A stretch of 64,000 bases of DNA, from assembly GCA_963847965.1 (NCBI GenBank), contig CAWKCG010000012.1, forward strand, positions 1-64,000, read 5' to 3'. The translations under genes were made by a program, and so were the position numbers. This document shows positions 1 to 7,682 of the stretch, piece by piece. Position 1 is the stretch's first letter; the number at the start of each line of letters is the position of its first letter. Below the pieces are notes generated by a model. It searched no databases and was not told the origin of the DNA. It saw only the letters and a list, made by a program, of their open reading frames with translations. This stretch comes from Palsa-504 sp963847965 (GTDB lineage Bacteria; Actinomycetota; Actinomycetes; Streptosporangiales; Streptosporangiaceae).

Positions 1-1472
1 AGGACGGCAAGATCCTGGGGCTGCGGATGCACTGCGACTCGGACCACGGCGCGTTCTTCTCCGACGCCCAGCCGAGCAAGTTCAAGATCGGCCTGCTGCA
101 CTCCGCGTTCGCGGCGTACGACATCCCGGTCGCGCACCTGACCGACCGCGGGACCTACAGCAACAAGGCACCGGGCGGAGTCGCGTACCGCTGCTCGTTC
201 CGGGTCACCGAGGCAATGTTCTTCCAGGAGCGGATGATGCAGGCCGCGGCCGATGACCTCGGCCTGGACCAGGCCGAATTCCGCCGGATGAATTTCGTGC
301 GCGACGATCAGTTCCCGCACAGGACGCCGTTCGGCTTCCTGACCGACTCGGGCCAGTACGCCAAGTGCCTGGATGTCGGGCTCAAGGCCGTCGACTACGA
401 GGGCTTCCGCCGCGAGCAGGCCGAGGCCAGGAAGCAGGGCAGGCTGCTCGGCATCGGTATCTCGACCATGACCGAGCCGCTCGGCGCGGGCAACAGCCGC
501 GAGTACGACATCCTGGGCATCAAGATGTTCGACTCGGCCGAGCTCAAGGTGCACCTGACCGGCAAGGCCATCGTCCGCACCGGGGCCAGGACGCAGGGCC
601 AGGGACACGAGACCACCTGGGCGCAGATCGTCAGCCACGAGCTCGGCATCCCGGCCGAGGATGTGGTCGTCGAAGAAGGCGACACCGATACCGCGCCGTT
701 CGGCATGGGCACCTACGCCTCCCGCAGCACCCCGGTGGCCGGGGCGGCGGTCGCGATGGTGTCGCGCAAGATCCGCGCCAAGGCCCGGAAGCTGGCGGCG
801 CACCTGCTCGAGGTGTCCGAGGAGGACGTCGAGTGGGAGCTCGGCCGGTTCTACGTCCGCAGTGCTCCCGACCGCGGCGTGACCATCCAAGAGTGCGCGA
901 TGGCCGCGTACAGCAACATGCCCGACGGCATGGAGCCTGGCCTGGAGAACACCGCCTTCTACGATCCGCCCAACCTCACCTGGCCGTTCGCCGTGTACCT
1001 CGTCACCGTCGAGGTCGACCCGGAGACCGGCGTGTGGGACGTGCTGAAGCTGGTCGCGGTCGACGACTGCGGCGTTCGGATCAACCCGATGATCGTCGAG
1101 GGGCAGATCATGGGCGGGCTGACCGAGGCCTACGCGATGGCCAACATGCAGTTCATCACCTTCGACGCCGACGGCAACTGCGTGGGCTCGAACTACATGG
1201 ACTACCTGCTGCCCACCGCCTGGGAAACGCCGGGCTTCGAGCTGCACAGCGAGGTCGTCACGCCCTGCCCGCACCACCCGATCGGCGCGAAGGGCATCGG
1301 CGAATGCGCGGCGGTCGGCGGCCCGGCCGCCTACGTCAACGCGGTCATGGACGCGCTGTCAGGGACCGGGGTCCGCAACATCGACATGCCCCTGTTGCCC
1401 GACCGGGTGTGGGAGGCCATCACGTATCGCCGCGACGTGTCCGGCGCGCCGCCGGTCCGCTCGGACGACTGA
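1..1472 (+). CDS. coxL: Aerobic CO dehydrogenase large subunit, form I (5' partial)
   Basis: Molybdenum hydroxylase catalytic subunit that oxidises CO to CO2 at a Cu-S-Mo site. The frame is open from the window edge, so roughly the first 300 residues of a family that is usually about 800 long are missing. At 183-203 the sequence encodes AYRCSFR, the active-site loop that defines form I CoxL, whose Cys binds copper. The later GAKGIGECAAVGG stretch is the conserved C-terminal molybdopterin-binding region. coxM and coxS would be expected upstream, outside the window. XdhC-type and coxG genes follow within 15 bases, so this is the tail of a cox operon. Identity is certain from the loop; only the 5' end is unseen. 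Confidence 0.95.
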   Translation, partial: DGKILGLRMHCDSDHGAFFSDAQPSKFKIGLLHSAFAAYDIPVAHLTDRGTYSNKAPGGVAYRCSFRVTEAMFFQERMMQAAADDLGLDQAEFRRMNFVRDDQFPHRTPFGFLTDSGQYAKCLDVGLKAVDYEGFRREQAEARKQGRLLGIGISTMTEPLGAGNSREYDILGIKMFDSAELKVHLTGKAIVRTGARTQGQGHETTWAQIVSHELGIPAEDVVVEEGDTDTAPFGMGTYASRSTPVAGAAVAMVSRKIRAKARKLAAHLLEVSEEDVEWELGRFYVRSAPDRGVTIQECAMAAYSNMPDGMEPGLENTAFYDPPNLTWPFAVYLVTVEVDPETGVWDVLKLVAVDDCGVRINPMIVEGQIMGGLTEAYAMANMQFITFDADGNCVGSNYMDYLLPTAWETPGFELHSEVVTPCPHHPIGAKGIGECAAVGGPAAYVNAVMDALSGTGVRNIDMPLLPDRVWEAITYRRDVSGAPPVRSDD

Positions 1473-1486
1473 GGGCGGAGCATTTG

Positions 1487-2431
1487 GTGGAAGGCATAGC
1501 CATCCTGGAGGAGATCTCCGAGCTGACCCGGCGCGGGCAGCCGTTCGCGCTCGCGACCGTGGTCTGGCGGCAGAGCCCGTCCTCCAGCCAGCCGGGCTCG
1601 CGGGCGATCATCACTGCCGAAGGCGAAGTGCACGGCTGGATCGGCGGTGCCTGCGCCGAGCCCGTGGTGATCCGCGAGGCGCAGCGGGTCATGGCCGACG
1701 GCGCGGCCAAGCTGCTCCTGCTGGGCACGCCGGACCAGTTCGGCGAGGCGGTGCCCGAGGGCATGACCGTCATCCCTATCGCCTGCCAGAGCGAGGGCGC
1801 GCTCGAGATCTACATCGAGCCGATCATGCCGGTGCCGCACCTGGTCATCGTGGGCAGCTCTCCGATGGCGCACACGCTGGCCAGCCTGGCCCGCGCGCTC
1901 GGCTGGCGCACGGACCTGGTCAGCGGCCACGATTTCTCGGCGGCCATCGCGGACGAGCGGTCCATGATCGTCGTGGCCACCCAGGGCCACAACGACGAGG
2001 ACGTGCTGGAGCGCGCCGTCATCGCCCGGCCTGCCTACCTGGGCCTGGTCGGGTCGCGCCGGCGCGGCAGCACTGTGCTTGGCTACCTCGCCGACCGTGG
2101 CGTGCCCGCCGACGAGCTCGATCGGGTCCGGGTGCCGGCCGGCCTGGACCTGGGCAAGACGACGCACGCCGAGATCGCGGTGGCCATCCTCGCCGAGCTC
2201 GTGCAACTGCGAGCCTCGGGCGCGCTGCGGGAGTCGGCCTCGGAACCCGCCGCGCGGGCCGAGCCGCCGACGCAGGCCGTCGACCCGGTCTGCAAGATGA
2301 GGGTAACCGCCGACGCGTCCGGGCGCCCGCTGCGGCACGACGGCGCCGACTACTACTTCTGCTCGGCCGCGTGCCGCCAGGCGTTCGAGAAAGACCCCGA
2401 CGCTTACCTGGAGAGAGAGACCCGATGCTGA
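1487..2431 (+). CDS. XdhC/CoxF-family Moco maturation factor with C-terminal YHS domain
   Basis: XdhC/CoxI-type proteins bind and sulfurate the molybdenum cofactor before it enters xanthine- or CO-dehydrogenase. About 314 residues: an N-terminal XdhC segment (VVWRQSPSSSQPGSRAII, then GWIGGACAEP), a Rossmann-like part (PHLVIVGSSPMAHTL, LGLVGSRRRG), and from about residue 264 a YHS metal-binding domain (VDPVCKM, YYFCSAACRQAF) with paired cysteines. The YHS fusion could deliver copper to the Cu-Mo centre; that is inference. GTG 1487 has GGAG 6 bases upstream; TTG 1484 is an alternative. The stop overlaps the coxG start (ATGCTGA), implying translational coupling. Confidence 0.88.
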   Translation: MEGIAILEEISELTRRGQPFALATVVWRQSPSSSQPGSRAIITAEGEVHGWIGGACAEPVVIREAQRVMADGAAKLLLLGTPDQFGEAVPEGMTVIPIACQSEGALEIYIEPIMPVPHLVIVGSSPMAHTLASLARALGWRTDLVSGHDFSAAIADERSMIVVATQGHNDEDVLERAVIARPAYLGLVGSRRRGSTVLGYLADRGVPADELDRVRVPAGLDLGKTTHAEIAVAILAELVQLRASGALRESASEPAARAEPPTQAVDPVCKMRVTADASGRPLRHDGADYYFCSAACRQAFEKDPDAYLERETRC

Positions 2432-3036
2432 TCACCAACGAGTTCGAGGTCGCTGAGCCGGTCGACCAGGTCTGGCAGTTCTTCCAGAACATCCCGCAGG
2501 TCGCCGCCTGCCTTCCGGGTGCTCAGTTGACCGAGGACCTCGGGGACGACAAGTACAAGGGCACGGTCGCCGTCCGGATGGGCCCGGTCCGCCTGCAGTT
2601 CGCGGGCATCGCCGACATCACCGAGCGCGACGAGGCGGCCAAGCGACTGACCGTCCACGCCAGCGGCGCCGACGAGAAGGGCAGGGGTCAGGCCAACATG
2701 GTCGTGACCGCGACGCTGGCGCGGACGAACCGCGGCACCACCAAGGTCAACGTCGTCCAGGACCTGCAGTTGGCCGGCGCGGCGGCCCAGTACGGCCGCG
2801 GCATGATCAGCGACGTCTCGGCCATCCTGATGCGCGACTTCGCCGCGAACATGCAGGGCCGGATCGAGCGGCTCAACCTCGGCGAGTCCCCCGAGCAGGT
2901 CGCGGCCACGTCCGCCGCGCCCGCGAGGGGCTTCACCCTCGGGCTGCGGGCCGCGATGCTGGCCCTGACTCGCGTCTTCCGCCGCTTCTTCCTGCCCTAC
3001 CAGCCCGCGCCCCTTCAGCGAGCGAAAAGTAGATAG
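2425..3036 (+). CDS. coxG: CoxG-like SRPBCC protein
   Basis: CoxG-family START/SRPBCC protein. In carboxidotrophs CoxG is linked to membrane attachment of CO dehydrogenase. The about 203-residue product opens with the typical CoxG pattern (EVAEPVDQVWQFFQNIPQV, then CLPGAQL) and continues through FAGIADITERDE to the end of the SRPBCC fold near residue 150. The tail (LRAAMLALTRVFRRFFLPY) is amphipathic and basic and could bind the membrane. ATG 2425 lies inside the stop of the XdhC gene. It sits between the cofactor factor and the membrane microprotein run, which fits a role in placing the enzyme at the membrane. Confidence 0.9.
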   Translation: MLITNEFEVAEPVDQVWQFFQNIPQVAACLPGAQLTEDLGDDKYKGTVAVRMGPVRLQFAGIADITERDEAAKRLTVHASGADEKGRGQANMVVTATLARTNRGTTKVNVVQDLQLAGAAAQYGRGMISDVSAILMRDFAANMQGRIERLNLGESPEQVAATSAAPARGFTLGLRAAMLALTRVFRRFFLPYQPAPLQRAKSR

Positions 3037-3064
3037 AGCCACAACGAGATAAGGAGAACAGGTC

Positions 3065-3319
3065 ATGGTCCTGTGGTGGATCGGCAACGTGATCCTGCTG
3101 GTGGTGGTCCTGCCGGTGGTCATCTACCTGTTGAACCGCGTGCTGGCCGCGCTTGAGCGGATCCGGGGGGCCACCGACGACATCCTGGCCGGCGGGGTCG
3201 CCCTTATCGGCGAACTGGACGGCCTGCCGGAGGCGCTGGCCGTCACCGATGAGACCGTCAAGGAAATCTCTGTGGGCGCCGTCCGGTACGCCGGCTCCGT
3301 CGCCAAGCTTCTCGGCTGA
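3065..3319 (+). CDS. Membrane microprotein 1 of the cox cluster (84 aa)
   Basis: Not recognised as a named family. An N-terminal transmembrane helix (about residues 5-24, VILLVVVLPVVIYLLNRVL) is followed by a roughly 60-residue helical soluble part rich in Ala, Glu and Thr. A strong ribosome binding site (AAGGAG) lies 9 bases before the ATG. First of five consecutive same-strand genes with the same architecture, 28 bases behind coxG and probably in its transcript. Possibly a membrane scaffold or anchor for CO dehydrogenase, but function is unknown. Confidence 0.75.
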   Translation: MVLWWIGNVILLVVVLPVVIYLLNRVLAALERIRGATDDILAGGVALIGELDGLPEALAVTDETVKEISVGAVRYAGSVAKLLG

Positions 3320-3336
3320 GCGGAAGGAGACTGGTC

Positions 3337-3564
3337 ATGCCGGCAGCCGCCTGGTTCACACTGATCGTCGCCGCGCTGATCATCGCGATCACCGCGGTCG
3401 GCCTGCTCAGGGTCATCTTCCACCTCAGGGCGATCCGCGCGACGCTCGTCACCACCACCGGGGGAGTCGGGGCCGTCGCGCAACTCACCAGCACGGTTCC
3501 GGACCGGCTGACCTCGGTCAACGCAAGCCTGAAGCCGGTCCGTGACTTCTGCGAAACGGTCTAG
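3337..3564 (+). CDS. Membrane microprotein 2 of the cox cluster (75 aa)
   Basis: One N-terminal transmembrane helix (about residues 5-27, FTLIVAALIIAITAVGLLRV) followed by a basic turn (HLRAIRATL) and a short helix ending in NASLKPVRDFCETV. The AAGGAG ribosome binding site is well placed and the gap to the previous gene is 17 bases. The topology matches its four neighbours, suggesting diverged paralogs. No catalytic motif is visible and no function can be assigned. Confidence 0.72.
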   Translation: MPAAAWFTLIVAALIIAITAVGLLRVIFHLRAIRATLVTTTGGVGAVAQLTSTVPDRLTSVNASLKPVRDFCETV

Positions 3565-3576
3565 GAGGAGCTGTCC

Positions 3577-3852
3577 ATGCACGCACATGTCCTGGCCGCC
3601 GCGGGAACCAGCAACACCGGCTGGGTGGTGGGCTGGGTGATCGGCATCGTGGTCGTCCTGGCCGTCGTGGCGCTGGTCGTGCCGATCTTGATGCTGGCCC
3701 GGTCGATCGGCAACGAAGCACCCAAGATCAACGACGCGCTGACCCAGGCGGTGCACAACACCGCCCCGCTCGGCGCGCTGCGCACCACCATCGAGTACGC
3801 CACGGTCATCATCGGCGGGCTGCAACGCGGCCGCGCCAGGCTGGGAGGTTAG
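3577..3852 (+). CDS. Membrane microprotein 3 of the cox cluster (91 aa)
   Basis: A 15-residue lead is followed by one long hydrophobic helix (about residues 16-41, VVGWVIGIVVVLAVVALVV) and a helical tail containing APKINDALTQAVHNTAPLG. AGGAGG precedes the ATG and the previous stop is 12 bases away, so it belongs to the same transcript. The Asn/Asp-rich amphipathic tail resembles the tails of genes 2 and 4 in the run. Unknown function; membrane localisation is the only safe statement. Confidence 0.72.
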   Translation: MHAHVLAAAGTSNTGWVVGWVIGIVVVLAVVALVVPILMLARSIGNEAPKINDALTQAVHNTAPLGALRTTIEYATVIIGGLQRGRARLGG

Positions 3853-3854
3853 CG

Positions 3855-4145
3855 ATGCACGCCGTCGCCATGTCCGGGTCCGAGCACACCCGGTGGCTGG
3901 TCGCCAATATCGTCGGCCTCGTCGTAGTCGTCGCGGTCGCCGCGCTGCTCAGCCTGCTCATCTACCTGGTGAAGAGCATCGACCGCCGGGTCGTGGCGGT
4001 ACGGGACACGCTGAAGGCGGCGGCGGCCAACACCGCCGACGCCGCGCTGATCCCGCAGGTCGCGGGCGGCGTCGAGGCGGTACTCGCCGAAGGCCTGCAG
4101 CACCACCTGTTCCTCGGCCGGGTCCTGGGGAAGGTGAAGTCATGA
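3855..4145 (+). CDS. Membrane microprotein 4 of the cox cluster (96 aa)
   Basis: N-terminal helix at about residues 14-38 (LVANIVGLVVVVAVAALLSL), then KSIDRRVVAVRDTLKAAAANTADAAL, an amphipathic helix, and a basic end (LGRVLGKVKS). Starts 2 bases after the previous stop with GGGAGG in front, and its TGA overlaps the next ATG (ATGA), so genes 4 and 5 are translationally coupled. Same architecture as the other microproteins. Function unknown. Confidence 0.72.
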   Translation: MHAVAMSGSEHTRWLVANIVGLVVVVAVAALLSLLIYLVKSIDRRVVAVRDTLKAAAANTADAALIPQVAGGVEAVLAEGLQHHLFLGRVLGKVKS

Positions 4146-4519
4146 CCGGGCTGGTGGTCTTCACGCTCATCGACATCGTGCTGCTGGTCGCCGGCCTGGC
4201 GTTCTACCTGTTCTGGGTCGGGACCCTGCTCGCCCGCATCGCCGGGAACCTGGAGGAGTGCGCGGAGACCGTCCGGACCATCGTCGGGCACGCCAAGGTC
4301 ATCGGGCCCGGGGTGGAGCACATCAACGAGACCGGCGGCGTCGTGGCGGGCGCACTTCCGCTGCTGTACGGGATGGCCGAGGAAATCGTGACCGACGTGA
4401 CTCCCAGGCCCGAGCCGCCCGAGGTGCCCGAGGTGCCCGAGCCAGGCCAGGCCGGCGTCGGGGACGCGCCGCTCGCGCCTGCTCGACGCGGTCGGATTCC
4501 GCTCAGGGTCCTGACCTAG
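4142..4519 (+). CDS. Membrane microprotein 5 of the cox cluster (125 aa)
   Basis: Last and longest of the run. A transmembrane helix covers about residues 4-28 (LVVFTLIDIVLLVAGLAFYL), followed by a helical region (LEECAETVRTIVGHAKVIG) and a Pro/Glu-rich C-terminal linker (PRPEPPEVPEVPEPGQ) that the other four lack. The start overlaps the previous stop. The 3' end overlaps the convergent gene at 4516 by four bases, so the operon ends here. Unknown function; the proline-rich tail could contact a soluble partner. Confidence 0.72.
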   Translation: MTGLVVFTLIDIVLLVAGLAFYLFWVGTLLARIAGNLEECAETVRTIVGHAKVIGPGVEHINETGGVVAGALPLLYGMAEEIVTDVTPRPEPPEVPEVPEPGQAGVGDAPLAPARRGRIPLRVLT

Positions 4520-4959
4520 CCGGGGCGCTCATCGGGCCGAACCGGGTCCTTGGCCAGGCTCGGGGAGGATGAGGTGGTCTCGCCGATCCACTGGTCCTTC
4601 CACGCCTGCTCGTACTGCTGGTCATTACAGCGCGGGCGGTAGATCGCGGTGAGCTCCCTGGCGATCTGCTCCCGGTGGGGCCTGCCGCCGCCCGGTACCT
4701 CGTAGGTGCAGACGTAGACCTTCCACCTGGAGCCCGCGCGCCTGACCCAGCAGTGCGCGCGGGGGTGCTGGAAAGGGAACCGCTCGGCCGCCAGGTCGTC
4801 GGAATGGTCCACGTAGATCACCGCATACCGGTCGGGCTTGGCGTCCGGCTCTGGCTTGTACATGATCGCGTAGACGGCCGCCGCCGGGGGCGGCGTCCAG
4901 CCGGCCAGCAGGCGGGGTCCCTCGAACGGGTACCCGGCCAGCGACCCGAGCCGGATCAT
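4516..4959 (-). CDS. Conserved actinobacterial hypothetical protein, possibly GIY-YIG-like fold
   Basis: A 147-residue soluble protein of a type I recall as widespread in actinobacteria, without an established function. The N-terminal part reads LAGYPFEGPRLLAGW and VYAIMYK, later YAVIYVDHSDDL, which loosely resembles the VYAI...YVG-S layout of GIY-YIG nuclease folds; that relation is my inference. A conserved-looking CTYEVPGG...HREQIARELTAIY block follows. ATG 4959 overlaps the stop of the upstream 92-aa gene, so the two form an operon. The low-complexity tail reaches into the converging microprotein gene. Confidence 0.7.
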   Translation of the reverse strand: MIRLGSLAGYPFEGPRLLAGWTPPPAAAVYAIMYKPEPDAKPDRYAVIYVDHSDDLAAERFPFQHPRAHCWVRRAGSRWKVYVCTYEVPGGGRPHREQIARELTAIYRPRCNDQQYEQAWKDQWIGETTSSSPSLAKDPVRPDERPG

Positions 4960-5234
4960 CCGGCCGCGTCCTCGTCCTCGCTGACCGCCTCGGTGCGCAC
5001 GATCGGAGCGGGCCGCAGGCCGGCCTGGCGGACCGCGCGCCAGAACTCGCCGGTGGCCCTCTGGATGGCCTCATCGCGGCTGTCGGCCTCCACGACCAGC
5101 CGCGCGCCGTACCTGATGGTGCCGATCCCGGTCGCGATGCCGTCGGCGGCCGCGACCGCGTCGGCCAACTCGACCACCTGCTCCCGCGTCAGCACGTCCT
5201 CGCCCTCGACCTCGAGCCCCACGCTCCACCTCAC
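4956..5234 (-). CDS. Hypothetical protein (92 aa), coupled to the downstream gene
   Basis: Small acidic protein (LEVEGEDVLTREQVVELADAV, then RLVVEADSRDEAIQRATGEFW) resembling compact alpha/beta proteins that recur beside the 147-aa family. No catalytic motif. ATG at 5234, 16 bases downstream of the DUF929-type stop on the same strand; its own stop overlaps the next start by four bases. The coupling suggests the two products act together. Function unknown. Confidence 0.65.
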   Translation of the reverse strand: MRWSVGLEVEGEDVLTREQVVELADAVAAADGIATGIGTIRYGARLVVEADSRDEAIQRATGEFWRAVRQAGLRPAPIVRTEAVSEDEDAAG

Positions 5235-5250
5235 CGGCGCACTCCTCGGC

Positions 5251-6423
5251 TCAGGACTGGATCGAAGTTCCGAGGGACCGGACGGTTGAGGTGCACGCGC
5301 TGGCGGGCTGGTTACCGGTCATCGCGCAGATCGCAGCCGTGATGTAGTTCGCCGTCCCATCGATACCCATGGCGACCGGGCTGGTCGGGTTGCTCAGGTC
5401 GTCCGCGATCTGGCTCCAGCTCAGCCCGGCGAGCACCTGCGGGCTGTAGCTCGCGCCGATGATCACGTACTTGTTGCCGAAATCGATGAACGGTATCGAG
5501 CCGTTGTAGCCAGGCGGGACGTTAGGCGGGGCGTCGTACTTGTTCAGCAGCGCCAACTGGGCCGAGGTGGGCGTCTGCAGGGTGGTATAGCTGCCGGTGG
5601 ACGGGTCCGGGATATTGGTGAGCTGCTCGACCGGCGTGAAGGCCAGGTACGAGCTGGAGTAGCTGGCCTTGACGAACGTCCAGGTCGCCGTGTTCGGATA
5701 AGGCTCGGCGTTGCCGGCGCCGTCCGCGGCGGCGGAGCGGATGGTGGCGAGCCCGCTGAACGTGCCGAACCGGCTCAGCGCCACGATCATCGCCCAGCGC
5801 TCGGCCGCGCAGAAGGGGCAGAACTCGGCGCCTAGGTAGAGCATCTCGGGTTTGCCGCTAAGGGTCAGCGCTGCCCCGCTGATGGCGATGGGCCTGGCCG
5901 TGACCACCTCGCCGCCGCCCCGGACCGCGTCCAGGGTGCTCGCGGGCACCGAGGTGACCTTGCCTAGGACGTCGGCCGGTGCCACGCTCGCGTGGCCGCT
6001 CGATGGCGACGAGCCAGGCGAAGACGTCGTCGTTTTGGAGTTCAGCTTGATCAGGACGAAGGTCAGCACGATCGCCGCCACGACGATGATGCTGCCCGCC
6101 GCCACGGCCATGCGCCTGCTCTGGTGGGCCGGGGGAGGAGGAGGCGGCGGAGGCTGCTCGCCGCTCCCGCTCGGCCAGTCCTGCGCGGATGTCCATGTCG
6201 AGGAGGCGGGCGCCGCATCGCTATGCATGCCGGTACCGGTGGGCGTTGTCTCCCCTGCCGGTGGCCACTGGTAGGCAGCTGCGGAGGAGGTTTCAGGCTG
6301 CTCATCGTGCCCTGCGGCCGGATCCGGTTCGGCACCGATTCCGCGCTCAGCGGCCCGCTGGGCATCGCCCAAGCCGGTCGGCCCGGCGCCTTCCGGCTCC
6401 CCGGGCTGCTGGTCTTCTGTCAC
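5251..6423 (-). CDS. DUF929 membrane-anchored thioredoxin-like protein
   Basis: About 390 residues. A cytoplasmic Pro/Gln-rich region of roughly 110 residues with a polyproline stretch, one transmembrane segment (MAVAAGSIIVVAAIVLTFVL), then an extracytoplasmic DUF929 domain. That domain carries LYLGAEFCPFCAAERW, a thioredoxin-like CPFC motif, and IPFIDFGNKYVIIGASY. The family is thought to be a thiol-disulfide fold but has no assigned reaction. GTG 6423 is chosen because AGAGGTGGCG sits just upstream; GTG 6462 lacks a ribosome binding site. It lies between the cox genes and coxDE, so extracytoplasmic thiol handling for that locus is possible but speculative. Confidence 0.82.
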   Translation of the reverse strand: MTEDQQPGEPEGAGPTGLGDAQRAAERGIGAEPDPAAGHDEQPETSSAAAYQWPPAGETTPTGTGMHSDAAPASSTWTSAQDWPSGSGEQPPPPPPPPAHQSRRMAVAAGSIIVVAAIVLTFVLIKLNSKTTTSSPGSSPSSGHASVAPADVLGKVTSVPASTLDAVRGGGEVVTARPIAISGAALTLSGKPEMLYLGAEFCPFCAAERWAMIVALSRFGTFSGLATIRSAAADGAGNAEPYPNTATWTFVKASYSSSYLAFTPVEQLTNIPDPSTGSYTTLQTPTSAQLALLNKYDAPPNVPPGYNGSIPFIDFGNKYVIIGASYSPQVLAGLSWSQIADDLSNPTSPVAMGIDGTANYITAAICAMTGNQPASACTSTVRSLGTSIQS

Positions 6424-6542
6424 CGCCACCTCTGGACAGCAATAATCGGCATCGGAAAGCACATAGTCGTAGGCAGATAATCCGGGCCAGTCTAGCCGAG
6501 CGTGCTGGATAGCCAGACGGAATGCGAGTACCTGTACCGCAC

Positions 6543-7682
6543 CTAGTTCAGCCCCGGCAGAAGGGCCGCGAGTTTCTCCAGGCTGGTCAGATCATGGCCG
6601 GACAGCAGCAGGTCGATGTGCGGGGCGGCCACCATCATGCCGAGCGTGCTCGGCCGCCAGCCGGGCTCGTCACCCTTGTGCGGGTTCAGCCAGACCAGCC
6701 GATGGCTGAGCCTGGCAAGCCGCTCCATCGCGGCGGCGAGCACGGCGGGATCCCCGCGGTCCAGGCCATCGGAGCAGATAACCACGATGCCGCCCCGGCA
6801 CAGGCCGCGGCGTCCCCAGCCCCGGACGAAGGCGGTCAGGCTGTCGCCGATCCTGGTCCCGCCGTCCCAGTCGAACGCCGCGCGCGCGGCGCGCTCCAGG
6901 GCGTCGTCCGGGCTGCGGCACTCCATCGCCCCGGTCACCCGGGTCAGCCGCGTGCCGAAGCAGAACACCTCGACCCGCCCGGCTGAGCGCGCGGCCGAGT
7001 GCGCGAACTGGAGCAGGCTGCGCGAGTAATCGGCCATCGAGCCCGAGATATCGAGGATCAGGATCAGCGGGCGCATCCGGACCTTGCGCCGGCGCCAGTA
7101 CAGCCGGGCGGGCTCGCCGTGCATGCGCAGGGACTCCCGTATGGTCCGCCGGGGGTCGGGCCGGGTACCGGCCCGGGCGGCCGCCGTGCGCCTGGTCCGG
7201 CGCCGCGGCGGGGTGAGCCTGATCCTGGCCATGATCCGGCGCAGGGCGGCGAGTTCCTCCGGGGTGCAGGCGGCGAACGACTTGTGCTTGAGCGCCTCGA
7301 CGTCTGACGCCATCCAGCCCAGTACGGCGTCGTCTTCGCGCTCGTCCTCGCCGGGCTCGGTGGACGGGATGGCCAGTGCGCCCTGCGCCGCCGCAGAGGC
7401 ACGCAGCATGAGCGTCAGCGTGTCCGCGTCCGGGTCCTCGGACAGGAAGAACCGGCGGAACACCTTGTCGTAGGTGGAAATGTCGTCGCGCCGGCTGACC
7501 AGCGTGGTCCGCCCGGCCCAGTACAGGTCGACCAGGTCGGACGGATCCAGACCGCTCAGCGCCGAGCAGTACACCTGGACGTCCCCCGAGCCTACGGCCA
7601 GCCCGGTGGCGCGCAGTTCCCCGGCGAACCTGACCAGCAGCCCGATGATCGGGACGCGCTCGGCCTCACGAGCCCCGGGCAC
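6543..7682 (-). CDS. coxE: CoxE-like VWA-domain protein
   Basis: VWA protein of the CoxE family. In carboxidotrophs CoxE works with the AAA+ protein CoxD in maturing the Cu-Mo centre of CO dehydrogenase. 379 residues: an N-terminal CoxE helical region (AGELRATGLAVGSGDVQVY, YDKVFRRFFL), a basic linker near residues 165-190, then the VWA domain with the MIDAS motif in LILDISGSMADYSRSLL and a downstream Asp in ICSDGLDRGDP. GTG 7682 has AGGAG upstream and overlaps the end of coxD by 17 bases. Divided from the other cox genes by orientation but clearly the same functional locus. Confidence 0.88.
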   Translation of the reverse strand: MPGAREAERVPIIGLLVRFAGELRATGLAVGSGDVQVYCSALSGLDPSDLVDLYWAGRTTLVSRRDDISTYDKVFRRFFLSEDPDADTLTLMLRASAAAQGALAIPSTEPGEDEREDDAVLGWMASDVEALKHKSFAACTPEELAALRRIMARIRLTPPRRRTRRTAAARAGTRPDPRRTIRESLRMHGEPARLYWRRRKVRMRPLILILDISGSMADYSRSLLQFAHSAARSAGRVEVFCFGTRLTRVTGAMECRSPDDALERAARAAFDWDGGTRIGDSLTAFVRGWGRRGLCRGGIVVICSDGLDRGDPAVLAAAMERLARLSHRLVWLNPHKGDEPGWRPSTLGMMVAAPHIDLLLSGHDLTSLEKLAALLPGLN

